From the NCBI RefSeq assembly GCF_000485595.1, contig NW_014577436.1, positions 97,702 to 126,654 of the forward strand: DNA of 28,953 bases, in the 5' to 3' direction. The position numbers and the translations under genes are program-made. The DNA comes from Priapulus caudatus (Eukaryota > Priapulida > Priapulimorpha > Priapulimorphida > Priapulidae). Positions 9,978 to 21,177 of the stretch are shown piece by piece; the stretch's first letter is position 1; every line of letters begins with the position of its first letter. A model generated the notes under the pieces. It was not told the origin of the DNA and made no database searches. It saw only the letters and a program-made list of their open reading frames with translations.

Positions 9978-11219
9978 TCATGTTACGTCTGTGTGGTCCG
10001 CTCTGACACGCGATGCATACACCGTCATGTCTGCCAGCCCGTCATCCCAACAGGGGGCGCTCATTGTCACGTCGCTGCGCACGGCGGCGCGACCCCTCCT
10101 CACGCGTCCGGCCCCGCTCACGCCCCGAGCCCTTGCGCGCTCCCCCCAGCAGAACCGACTGAACCTCACACCCGAGAGATCTGTCGCCGTGGAGGAGCCG
10201 GGGAGCCGAGGCTTGGAGACGTCGTCATGGGCGACGGTCGCTGGGGCGGACTGTGTCATGGCCGCGTGCCGAGCGTCTGCACCCGCCGCATCGCTCCCTG
10301 GCATCGTCGGCCATGACAGTCCACCCTCGGGACGGGGGAGGTGTCGAGGTGTCGACCTGGTTTGTACAGGGGAATTAGCGTTAAACACACAACTACCAAC
10401 ACTGCTACGGTCCCAGAGTACCAATGCATTCATTTCTATGGGGTTAGGAATTACGATGAGAGATTTAGAGTTGTCATTATGGCTAGTGTTAGCAGAAAAG
10501 TTTAAGAAAATACTAGCAACCCTAATGGCTTGGGAGCATCACACGGTAATCATACTCGCAGTTATCGTTAATTTTGCGGGTTAGGATTAGGGATTTGGTT
10601 ATTGCCTGTGGAAAAGTTAGGCAATCATAACCTTACAACGTTACGTGAACATATGTTAAATCGCCATACTAATCACTGAGCTACAAGCACTGCAAGTGCT
10701 GTTTGAAAAATATCAAAAATACGATGAACGGATGTGGTTCAAATATTCATTGCGAGATCACTGCACATAACTATCTGTACCTGGTGTCCTTGAGCTGTCG
10801 AGTCATAGCACATCCACTGACAGTAAAACATGGGGCGAGTGTGTTCTGTTGAGTTGTCTGCAGGGTGCCTCTGTGTTTGTGGGGCTGCTGACAGTTTTCA
10901 GACATTCTGCAATTAGAATGCAAAAACTGACTAAAATAATATTCGCTATTAGGTGTTTTTTTTACTTCACTATTGTGAGTAAGTGAGATCCGTGCTTCTA
11001 TACGAGCGTGCATGCGTGCGTCTATACGAGCGTGCATGCGTGCGTCTATACGAGCGTGCATGCGTGCGTCTATACGAGCGTGCATGCGTGCGTCTATACG
11101 AGCGTGCGTGTGCATGTGTCTGTGTGCGAACGTGTGTAGTTGCATGTGTGCGTACGTGTGTAGTTGCATGTGTGAATGCGTGCAATCATCTGTGTGTGTA
11201 CACACACGTGTGCACGTGC

Positions 11220-11269
<50 letters not shown>

Positions 11270-14200
11270 TAACTTGCTATTATGTCACCCAACTCAAATC
11301 ACAGTGAATATAGTTTGGTAATATGCATGAGCAGAGGAGGATGAGCACCTATATAAATATGGAGAAGCTGAATTCTCGGGGCTATTAGTATTACTGTTAA
11401 AGGATACCGATTCACAACAATCTAATGCAATGACAAAAATCAATTAAGTAATTCAAATCGAATGCTAAGTTTAGATCTCTTTTCTCCTCTAAAAATTTCA
11501 AATGACTGCGAACTAGTATAGAAAAGATACTCGTCTATGAAAGACACTTTCGGTGGTTCTCATGTCACTGTTATGTATAGGTTTGAGAGTACATGCACTT
11601 TTTCCCAAGATGAAGATAAAACCGAACAGTTAACTATATAATTGTTCTTATATATATAATTACCTAGCAGGCACACGAGGTGCATGATGAGTAGTAGGTA
11701 CTTCACCATCCACAGGGCAAGCTCCTCTCTCATTCTGAAGCCAGTTGTCGATACAATCCTTGTGAAACTATAAGAAAATATTAACGATACTAATTCCAGA
11801 ATTCCGTGAATGTATATATGTATAGTTGTCATGTATTATGTGTATGCATACTTGTGTTCGCATTCATAACACATTATTGTGAAATATAACAAGAGCCGCA
11901 GAGCGTCTGGGCTCATCTGGGGTCTGTTGCTACGGTTATGAACGTACAATTTCAGTCGTGCGTAGTGACACATTTGTTAAGCGCAGATATGCAGATACGC
12001 AGTTGGCAGTACCATCATTGTTAGGACACGCTCACTATCTCTCCCCCCATGCGATTTATCGGTTTATTTTATTACAATGATGCTTGCCTCACTTCGAATT
12101 GTGTCATAGATTCACAGCTCATCTATTTTTTATCGTATCTATAAAGATTCAACACTATGAGCATGGTTCTGAGGCGCCATATCATTAAGAGGGGGTCAGG
12201 GTCGCTCTCCCCCACATGTTCCGCCCACTGCGTCCCACCTCCCTTCCTCTTCTCTCCCCCTCCTTCCCACCTTCACGTCCCCTTTGCCTCGTCACTTCAC
12301 CCCCTTACTCCATCTCCCTCCCCTTGCCTTCGACCTCCCTCCCCCGTCTCCCACCCTCCCATTCCCCTTGCACACCATTCGCACGACCTAATTGTACCCC
12401 GTTTCGGCTGATACACACCGTAATCATCCGTTTTCCTGTCCCCGTATCTTCAATTTATACTCTCTCTTTCTCCTCTTTATCTCTAGACTTTCTCTCTTCT
12501 CTCTTAATTATCATAAAAAAATTAAAACCCAGCGATGATGCCTTTCACTGCCCCTCAATTCCGCCCCTCCCCCGCCCCTGCCCCGCCACCCTTAATTATT
12601 CTATGGTAACGCTTATCGTCGCCAATAACTGGTTAATGGTACGCGACGGCCATAGACCTACATGATATATGGTTAAGATTCGAAGATGAATGTAAATATT
12701 ATATATTATATGCTGACAAGTTACATGCAGAATAAAATCTAATTTAAACCAGGCGTAATCAGTTGCCGCGAGACTAGCGCAGTTGCAAGTGTTAATCAAT
12801 AATCACAAGATGGGATCTGCCCTCATTCCTGAAATCCTTCACAGTAGGTACAGGCTAAATCCAAGTAGTATATTCAGGCACGGTATAATTTGAGTGTGCC
12901 TGTGAGTTAATCAAGCTGTGAGTTAAACACGTTGCATTTGCAGGTTGGCACGGCAACAATTCATGATTTAGAAGGCGTGCCCCGTGTTTTTTGCCTCATG
13001 CGAGCATATCACTGATTCATCATTCAGCCTTCAGGCCCAGTACCAGTCTGGCAGGGTGCTATAGACAGAACTGCTTTAGAAAATGATATGTTTATATAGG
13101 AGCGTAGAAACCTTGTTTCAACAAACAATTTTGCCTTTGCAATGTACGAAAACTGTGCAACTGTAAGCCTCACATGACACAGGTATTGGGCTCGTAATTT
13201 AATAGCAAAAGCCAGCTTCCAGTCCTTTGTTAAACAGTCAACAAATCAATGTTTAACCCTCCTTTAGCGGTTTCAAAAAGGTTATCCAACACTTACCCTT
13301 CGCCACGTCAGTGGAAAGCATATTTTCATGGTCCTTTCAATAAAGCCATAAAATGCTAGGTCACCGCTGAAACAAAAAAGTTTTCAATCCTCCGTCAGAA
13401 CCATGTCCTCAGAAAATGCTCTAATAATCTGCCCTGTGCCATTGACCTTTGTGGAATCGTGGTGACCTGCCAATTTCGGCCACAGTGATGGCTTTTCGCT
13501 TACCATGCATGTTTACACGACTATTCACGAGGCCTAGGTTCGAGTGCCGTTTAGATTTGTGCCGCAATTATGCATTTCCTCCCTATACCTTAAGTTAAGG
13601 GGTGAATGTTCCCCCTTATTTTACACCTCTTGACCTTTGACCTTTGACCCCCAGCTTCGACATCCCAACTCGTTTTCGGATTACCCCCCCACGTCCCGAA
13701 TATCGTGACCGTACGTCGAGCGGTTAAGATTTGTGCCCAACTGTTGACGGACGGACGGACGGACGGACGCCCGGACGAACGGACGATCATGCGATTCTAC
13801 AAGCTGCATCTGACTATGTCAGATGAGCTAAAAAGTGAACATATATTATCACACCAGGTCACAATTTCTTTATGTAACTTTTGCAAATGGTAATTAAGAA
13901 TGTGATAAATCATGATGACATCAACAATGGGTTTTGTTTTTCGAGCGCTATGCGTTTCATTTGACCAGCACTCCCATGAATACAGTTCAATATGATTACT
14001 TAAAATCAATGTGAAATCTAAGGAAAAACTACACACCACATGAGCACATGGCAGGGTGCGGACACGGTGGCCAGCGAGGAAGGGCCGCAGACAGACTCTA
14101 CACTGCATCCCTGGCTGCAGAAGGTGACCCCTCGCAGTTGTTGTACTCACGGACAACCTTCCAACTTCTTCTGTTGTCAGTAGTCTGCCGGGCTGAGAGC

Positions 14201-17200
14201 TAGAAGCAAGAGCATGAGATATGATCTCGGAATTTCAATTGGAAAGGACTTGCACTAAAAAGATGTTGCATCATAACCATAAATATGCCGATAGGAACTT
14301 GAGAAGTGGTCCTGGTTTTAACAGCACCTCGCTAGCTGTAGGAGAAGATCGTAGTCATCTTCCACAAGATCTCTCCCAGAAAGGTTCTCCATGACAGCAG
14401 GTGGCAGCACTGCTCCAGAACTACGCACAGCACAGCGCCAGCGCTGGTTGTGCTTCTGAAATATGTTGCAATTCATATCGAGATTAAATATACCTATAGC
14501 TACACCTATGACTATATACATATACCTACACTTACACCTACACCTGTCACTATATACATATACATACATATACCTACACTTACACCTACACCTGTAACTA
14601 TATACATATACATATACCTATACATATATACATACACCAAACCTGCACCTACACCTAGCACTTACACCTACACCCATAGCTATTTACCTACACCTTCACC
14701 TACAGTCCTACACCTATATATACATATATAGCTATACCTGTCTATGGGTGAAGTCGTGCTCACTGTGATGCTGGGCTAAGAAACACAGCTCACATGCATA
14801 ATACTCGGAACAAACTGTGCACCTGAAGAAAATACCAAAAAAATCCAAGTATATATTGCAGAGAATAGATGAAGTATAATACTGAAACAATAAAGATCAT
14901 ACACGTGCGTGTATTTATATCCAACACTATGTATTACGCGCAATAAGTAGAACTATGGCATGAGCATGCATGTATACTATATGTGTACATGTGCACGTGC
15001 ATGCCAATTATACATACCATGTACATGGTAATCATTCATAACTACCTGTAGCATGTTCCAGTGATTGGAATGTCACACCCTCTACATTTAAATGCTGTCA
15101 GTCGATTTCTTCTAGACAATGGCCCAGAGTTCCTATTGTAAACCAAATACACCAATAAAAGTCATGAATTTCTCACTAATCCTATTCATTCTGTCTTCTG
15201 ATTCCATTGCTAGAGTATATACTCAGTCACAAAAATTCATAAAAGGTAAAGTAATTGTCGTTTATAATCTTGCAATCAAGTTGAATTTATGAAGAAGACA
15301 AGTGTAATATCACTTATAATGTCTGTTCCTATACAGTACCGGTATTTAATCAATTTAAAAAGAAATGGTTTAAATGCCTTTATTAAAACGTTAAAAGTTT
15401 TAAACAAACATGATCAAGACTTGTTCTTTATTATAGGAAGTAAGTTGTTTGTGTTCTAATAGTGTAGGCTGTGTAGCCGAGTTAATGTCCTAGCTGCCAA
15501 TGGAATATCCTCTCCAACATAATGTAACAAACAATTTACGGAGAGTAGAATCTCATCTACGGATAACATCTGTGGGACAGTGTCAAACCAAAACAAAGAC
15601 ACTGTCCAATTTGTCCATGTCTATAAGTACACTAGTACCGCTCTGCAATCAGACAGGACCTATGTTAACAGAGATTCATGGTGTCCTCTGGACTACACAC
15701 TGATGCACTTCTACTTCGCTACCAATACATGTCCATGTTGCGATTTAGTAATTTTGTTAATTTTTTTTTTTTTTTTTTGCATTTTCGATAATCGATTATT
15801 TGTTTTCATAATCGATTATCGAATTTGAGACTATAATCGATCGATTTTCGATTATAATCGATCATCGGGACATCACTACTTATAATCGTATATTAAATTC
15901 TCTTGAGTGGTCCAGGATGATGCCTGTTGCTCTAAGTGCACAGACTTAATTTTGATTACATTGTGAGGAGATATTAATGTCTGAAGATACCTATTTATAT
16001 TATTTTTCGCATATTGTTTGCATCTATTGGTCGTTTTGTTTGTGTAGTGTCAAGACATCTTGTCGATGGGTCCTCTGTTGTTACATAATGTACTCACACA
16101 CACACCTAAGTTCCTGCTCCAGATACTGCAAAGGGCCAAAATCTTCACGGCAGAGAGGGCAGTGGACTCTCACCTCACCAGTAGACTTCTGGTGATCCGC
16201 CCAAACTTTCATGCACTTTATGTGAATGCTGTTCCCACACCCAAATCTGCACAAGTAGAAGGTGGCGTACATAGAAAAATTGAAAAATTTGATATTTACT
16301 GAATTTGTTGGATATGCTAGTCTAGTTTACTGAATTCATGCCAAATGAGTACACATTTATTTATTTGCCATGTTTTTTATCCAAACCCATGAGAGCTTAT
16401 AGATAAGACAGAAAACAACTATCTACTATTCTCAAATACTAAAAATATAGTTTAAATCCAGTCACTCTTCCTCTGTAGATCAAGATTTTCATTTTTTGGC
16501 CTAATGGGTATGAAAATATTTCAATCAAACAAAGGATACAAGAGATATCACCTGCAGTAAGTGACAGGGACATGTTTTGCAAGCAGTTTCTCTTGACAAA
16601 TTGGGCACACATCATCCTGCGAGATGTCTCTCTGCTCCAGGATTTGTTGCCCACTTGCAGTTTCATCCGTGTGCCTGGCTGCATCAGAAGACTTCACATT
16701 TTTCGTTTGTATGGTGCATTCGTGTAGCAGAGCTGTGATCTCCCGTTCAACAAGGCCGCGCTGGAAACTCACTGCAAAAACGAATGTTGAAACCTTGAGA
16801 AATCATTAAAAAGGTGTTAAAAAATTGGGGCACTATAATCACTATTCTTTCAATGTCTGTAAACTTTGTGTCAAGTCTGTGTGGCTAAGCATATATTTAC
16901 TATATTTATAGACGCAGGGGTATTGATCACCAACGTGGGTTTTCCTTGGTCAGTTTAAATTTCCTGAGCAACACCCAGCAGATGTGAATACATAGCTCCT
17001 GTTCCTTTTGGTATGTAGAGCAACTACAGTGGTGTGGGTCTCCAATGTAAACCTGCAGTAATAAGTTTGATTCACATAAATATAAGTACCTAACAATAGA
17101 ATGATTATACATAATTATCTGAGGTAAAATTAATAAGTTCAGATACCTATTCCTACAATTCATACGTATACATTTCAATATATTTACGTTTACATACAAT

Positions 17201-17375
17201 TCATAGTACGATTATAATCACTTAACTTCAAATGCTTCTCAGCTCCCTCCTGCTTTACGACAAATCCTGTAGGCCCGATTTCTCTCAGGATGTAAAAGGT
17301 AGAGGTCAGTGCATCGTTCTGGTATTTCCTGAGTATATCATTGACCTCTCGTCTCCAGGGAGTACTTCGTGACAT
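9978..17375 (-). CDS. ZSWIM2: E3 ubiquitin-protein ligase ZSWIM2 (SWIM, RING, ZZ, RING)
   Basis: Coding exons in transcript order: 17375-~17208, 17052-16935, 16771-16552, 16246-16106, 15132-15046, 14822-14738, 14455-14328, 14199-14037, 11767-11664, 10356-9978. All junctions from the second exon on keep the frame; the first junction is unresolved. The N-terminus has ILREIGPTGFVV. The SWIM zinc-binding motif follows in HHCSCSTYQKEQELCIHICW. RING1 is CPICQEKLL...FGCGNSIHIKCM...CPLC. The ZZ finger is FKCRGC...CYRCTVC...CELC...HHSEH. RING2 is CRVCLRPFL...LPCAHVFHKDCIDNWL...CPVDG. This domain order is characteristic of ZSWIM2 (also called MEX), an E3 ligase studied in testis and apoptosis signalling. 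The total is about 525 residues against about 630 in human; the shortfall is in the disordered C-terminus. The gene should ubiquitinate itself and partners in the cytoplasm. The last exon is GC-rich and unlike the AT-rich rest, so it is the least certain part. Confidence 0.93.
10997..11215. repeat. 24-bp minisatellite and GTGTG-rich tail in the last ZSWIM2 intron
   Basis: Four perfect and one partial copy of a 24-bp unit that begins TCTATACGAG and ends GTGCATGCGTGCG run from 10997. They are followed by two longer TGTGTAGTTGCATGTGTG units. The 24-bp period makes Ala/Cys/Arg repeat frames on both strands that are not genes. Confidence 0.93.
11222..11269. repeat. (GA)n microsatellite
   Basis: About twenty GA units, directly following the GTGTG-rich tail of the minisatellite. 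Confidence 0.97.
11768..13500. other. ZSWIM2 intron, no gene recognised
   Basis: Long intron between the two halves of RING2. It contains a strongly C/T-rich block at about 12205-12415 (runs of CCCTCC, CTCCCC), otherwise AT-rich sequence. Forward frames of 84-149 codons over the C/T-rich block are Pro/Ser/Leu composition artefacts. Confidence 0.5.
13530..13800 (+). mobile_element. dispersed SINE/MITE-like repeat with DR1 motif and GGAC tandem
   Basis: GGTTCGAGTGCC at 13538-13549 resembles a tRNA-type B box. Three TGACCT half-sites at 13631, 13638 and 13645 (7-bp spacing) make two overlapping DR1 arrangements, the nuclear-receptor type. A GACGGACGGACGGACGGACG tandem follows at 13746-13786. 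The combination of TGACCTTTGACC and (GGAC)n recurs, as far as I recall, in dispersed short elements of marine invertebrate genomes. Ends and target duplications are not clear, so the class is uncertain. It lies in the ZSWIM2 intron between the two RING2 exons. Confidence 0.45.
14495..14735. repeat. degenerate CACCTAYA / TATACATA tandem tract
   Basis: Irregular repetition of TACACCTACACCTG, TATACATATACATATACC and CACTTACACC-type units in a short ZSWIM2 intron. It reaches to within a few bases of the donor at 14737. Confidence 0.8.
15763..15878. mobile_element. fold-back, possibly hAT-type MITE end
   Basis: A poly-T run of about 18 is followed by two perfect 14-bp arms, CGATAATCGATTAT and ATAATCGATTATCG, separated by 8 bases. 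Next come ATAATCGATCGATTTTCGAT and a terminus GATCATCGGGACATCACTAC. On the other strand GTAGTGATGTCCCGAT resembles termini of non-autonomous hAT-like elements. I cannot define the far end or a target duplication. It is in a ZSWIM2 intron. Confidence 0.45.
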
Positions 17376-17673
17376 TATTCTTATCTAATTTTGAAATGTC
17401 AAATAAGTTATAATTAATGGTAATGACATGTTTCTTTGAGCAGGTGTCGTATGATATGACAGGTGACGCTACACTTCAACAGTGACACTAACCTATAGAC
17501 AATTGCACATTGTCCCTAACTCACACAATACTGGATTGTAATTGTAAATAGTAATACTAACAGTAAGTGACAGTAACACTAACACTACTCACTAGTATTA
17601 GTAGTAGTAGTAACAGATCAGGAGTCTATCCAACAGATCACATCAGACATGCGGAGTTGTCAGGGTAATATAA

Positions 17674-17699
17674 TTATAAGTTATAACTATAACTTATAA
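17674..17699. repeat. 26-bp hairpin (TTATAAGTTATA, 2-base centre)
   Basis: Two perfect 12-bp arms, TTATAAGTTATA and TATAACTTATAA, flank an AC centre. AT-rich and able to extrude as a cruciform. It lies within the presumed first intron of ZSWIM2 and the promoter interval. Confidence 0.7.
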
Positions 17700-17912
17700 G
17701 TACAGTTGACTGAGTTGTTTTCTGATTTAGGAAACAATTCGTAATAAGCATGAACAGTTCCTATTAGCTTTTACAAGATGAGCTCATTATAGGTTCATTA
17801 TTCTTATACCACCCACTAATATTTATTATATCATATATTATAATTTGGCCGTATATGATACGTTATATACGTATACGAATCGAATTCTATACGTTATATC
17901 GAATATACTCAC

Positions 17913-18050
17913 CTTCTCGGCTTGCTCGTTGCTCGGCTCCTTGCTCGGCTTGTCCGGCTTGCTCGTTGCTCGTTGCTACCTGGTCGACAGGGTAAACAAA
18001 ACTACACGCGTATGCTATCCTGGGTTCCGTTAGTCGATGGCTTACGGTAC
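17913..18050 (-). other. ZSWIM2: candidate 5' non-coding exon of ZSWIM2
   Basis: On the minus strand GAGAAG|GTGAGTAT at 17913/17912 is a near-perfect splice donor. An acceptor AAAATTAG lies just upstream of the ZSWIM2 start codon (minus strand, about 17385-17392). A transcript starting near 18000-18050 would splice out about 0.5 kb and place the ATG near the start of exon 2. The exon body is a short imperfect repeat (on the minus strand GAGCAACGAGCAAGCCGGAC). I see no in-frame ATG in it, so it is most likely 5' UTR. The upstream limit is a guess. Confidence 0.4.
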
Positions 18051-18309
18051 ATCACAGAAGAATAGCGACGCCATTCTAGGGTACTAGTGTCCGAAAGGTC
18101 CGGAGGTGCCGGAGGCGAAAGGTACTTTATTGCAGAGATCTGGTTAAATATTAAATACATCTCATACACTAATATATAACAATATGAAACTGAATTACAG
18201 AAGCCGGTGTCGACTTAGTTTTTTCTCCAAAAGGCTAAAGGTAAAGTAAAGGTTTTTATATAAATATTGTATGATAAAATTACCGCGAGATGCCGCTGTA
18301 AACGCAAGC

Positions 18310-21145
18310 ATGGAGACCGACGAAAATGCTGTAGCACATATTCAAGTAAAATTCTTTACTAAACAACAGCAGTACGTATTATTTGTTATAGATTTTATGC
18401 CGATAACATAGTTATGTAGTCAGGTAGTCAGCTTTGTCTCACCAATTAGCACAAATATGTAAATCAATTCCCCCAAACTATCTGCGCCACGACGGACTCC
18501 GACTGGCAGTGCCGATGCCGATGGCAGTGGCACTGCCACAGGCCACTGGCCAGTAGCCAGTAGCGGAGGCACTTGACAAAACAACGTTTAAATTGAGTGT
18601 GACTGATGATAACAACACAGTTCTAAAGTAGCTCTATCGGTGTAGCCCCTTCGCTCTCGCTACAGGGCTATACTACAACCTATGACGAAAATCTGAGAAG
18701 AATGTTTACAGCGTGGCTGGCAACTAAATTAGTAAATGCTGTAGTATAGTACTAGTAGTAGTACTAGTAGTAGTAGTAGTAGTAGTAGTACTAGTAGTAG
18801 TAGTAGTAGTAGTAGTACTAGTAGTAGTAGTAGTAGTAGTAGTACTAGGCGCAAATCCACTTTAGGCACCTTAGGTATCACGAAGTGATGCACAGATTTC
18901 TGTGTATCATCAACTGATGCACAAACTTTCCGTATATCAAGGAATGATGCAAAAACCCTAACCCTAACCCTAACCCTAACCCTAACCCTAAGTCATAAAG
19001 TATAACCTTACTCCTTAGGCTTAGGTATCACAAAGTGTGTTACTGTTAGGGTTAGGGTTAGGGTTTTTGCATCATTCCTTGATATACGGAAATTCTGTGC
19101 ATCAGTTGATGATACACAGAAATCTGTGCATCACTTCGTGATATCTAAGGTGCCTAAAGTGGATTTGCACCGTAGTACTAGTAGTGTAGTTTAGTCTGTA
19201 GACTAGTTCGTGGTACAATAATTAAAAAAGCACACGATCCTGCAACATGATAAACCTGTATTCTTTAGCCGGCCAGGTAGAAATTTCCTTTTAAATCACA
19301 ATAACATGATCAAATTTTCCCATTGCCATGTATACAACACACCGATTGCATGACAAAATCACACATCCATATTTGAATTGAAACGATTGTGGTGCTGCGC
19401 TCGTAATAGTAGCTGTAAAGAGGAGGTCAGTCGACTGCTTATAGTGATCACTTGATTAAAATGCAACAAGATATACATAATCATTACAGTAATACATTTG
19501 GAAAGTAGTTAAACACAATGATTGGTTTAATTCCCCCCCCCTCCCAAAGCACCATCCACCCCTCTTTGGAAAGTAGGAGCACCACTATATATGGACGTGT
19601 GCTTTGGTCGTGCGATTGTTTGCATTTTATGAAGAGGCCAATTTTGTCATGTTATTGTGATTTAAATGTGAATTTCTATCTGGCTGGCTAAAGAATACAA
19701 GTTTATGTTGCAACTTGCAGGCTATTGTGATTTGTAATTGTGCCACTGACTACAGCATTGCCGGCCACGCTGTAAAAATTCGTCTTAGTTCCTCGTCATA
19801 GTTTGTAGTATAAGCGCATGCAGCATGAGCGAAGGCCCCCGGCTACCCCCAGGGTTCTCTCCAGGATGAAATTGAAACAGGGGGAAGGAACGTGCGAGTG
19901 CAGCGAGCAAAAACTAGGGGGGTCCGGTGGCATGCCCCCCGGAAAATGTTGAAATCTTAGATGCTCTGTGGTGCATTCTGCGGCATTTTGGGACATGTTT
20001 GAGTTGATTTGTTTTCTCTGATCTGGTGTGTCATTTTTTATATTTTTTGTTTTTAAACTAGGGTTTATGGGATAACTATAAGAGAACTTGAAGGCAACTT
20101 GTAATTTTTTCGGGCAAGTACATAAAAATGAACCTAACACAAGGCATCAGTTTAGTGGATGTATCATTTATTGACATGTATTGCAATAAGCAGGATCTTT
20201 TCTGTAAAACTTCATCATCAATGTCATGATTCATCCACTGTGACTCTACTTTGTCACATCTACTCGACTCTGTCGCATGGCAGCTCAACGGTCAACTGCC
20301 TGGTCGAATGGGAATTCTTGCCGAGGTGGCCCCTCAATTGCCAGTAGCAGCAGCACCTCTAAAGCTGACTCACTCAGCCTGTTTCTCATGTAGTTTTTGA
20401 TTATGCGCATGTGTGAACTGTTTAATAGAGCTCTCTGCTGATTGGCTTAGCAGTGATGGTGACCAGCCAATCACAGCAAAGCACACAAGTGTGCTTAGGT
20501 TACTGCTCGCAAAATGGCGGCATCAACTAACGATCGATTCCCGCGCTGTGAAACTTTTATTTTGAACTGTCACGCTGAAACTCCGCTGAAAATAGTGTAT
20601 TTCAATTCGGCGATAACATTTCCTATCCGGGTGGTGGAATTTAATCGGGGCGGAGGTAATTTAAACGTGGCGCAACGATTGAAATGGGTGGGGGGAGTTT
20701 TCCCAAGCGGGGCGGGCGCGTCCGGTTTGCGCAACATAGGTAGGGGCCTGGCCCCGATAGACCTAATTGAAAAGCTCCTAAAGCACTAAGTAAATCATTA
20801 AATGTGTAGCATGCAACTTCACACATTTGCTCGGTAATATGTGTCACACGACACAAGTCTATATATTTAACATGTACATACATGTAGATTTAAGGTTTAA
20901 TTATCCAATGTTACAGCGTAGTATATTCAATTGAGATTGCATTAATAATTACACCTAGAATAACATAAAGAAGCCTGCCACAAGTCAGAGAATGCCATTT
21001 ATGTTTATGTTTAGGTATGCCATACAAGATATTCCTTATTCGCTACCTGTGAACGTGGGAACAACAGAACTAAATGAACTTTTAAATGGGATTCTAAAAG
21101 CAGGTAAGAGTAAAACAAGTGCGTGTGCGTGTGCGTGTGTGTGCA

Positions 21146-21177
<32 letters not shown>

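Larger units (their letters stand above)
17376..18309. promoter_or_regulatory. presumed bidirectional promoter between ZSWIM2 and WDR12
   Basis: The two start codons face away from each other with 934 bp between them, so both promoters must lie here or in overlapping upstream exons. Visible elements are a CCGGAGG/GCCGGAGG pair near 18100 (ETS-like cores), a CGCCATT near 18070 (partial YY1-like), an AT-rich palindromic stretch at 17820-17905, and a 26-bp hairpin at 17674-17699. No unambiguous TATA box is placed. Promoter assignment is inferred from gene layout. Confidence 0.55.
18641..19847. mobile_element. large diverged fold-back element in WDR12 intron 1
   Basis: The right arm (about 19578-19847), read in reverse complement, aligns in order with two separated left segments, 18641-18750 and about 19195-19375. 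Matching pieces include CTATACTACAACCTATGACG against the reverse complement of 19787-19815, TTTACAGCGTGGC, TGTATTCTTTAGCC, TTTAAATCACAATAACATGA and ACATCCATAT. Identity by eye is roughly 75-85 percent with small gaps. The central loop is about 19376-19577 and shows no coding capacity. The left arm is split by the AGT microsatellite and the younger telomere-repeat fold-back. Termini resemble GTAGCC...CCTTCGCTC. Confidence 0.75.

Noticed and set aside
9940-10584. Plus-strand 214-codon frame
   Set aside because: Lies over the GC-rich last exon of ZSWIM2 on the other strand; no domain or splice context, while the minus-strand reading joins the RING2 exon in phase.
20514-20789. 91-codon frame with a faint resemblance to the start of a C1q-like domain (EFNRGGGN...[10 protein letters not shown])
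   Set aside because: Similarity is too short and lacks the conserved aromatic core; kept only as a promoter-like observation.
20514-20789. ATG at 20514 as the WDR12 start codon
   Set aside because: No donor there restores the family N-terminus, whereas the 62-bp exon at 18310 does so exactly and in phase.
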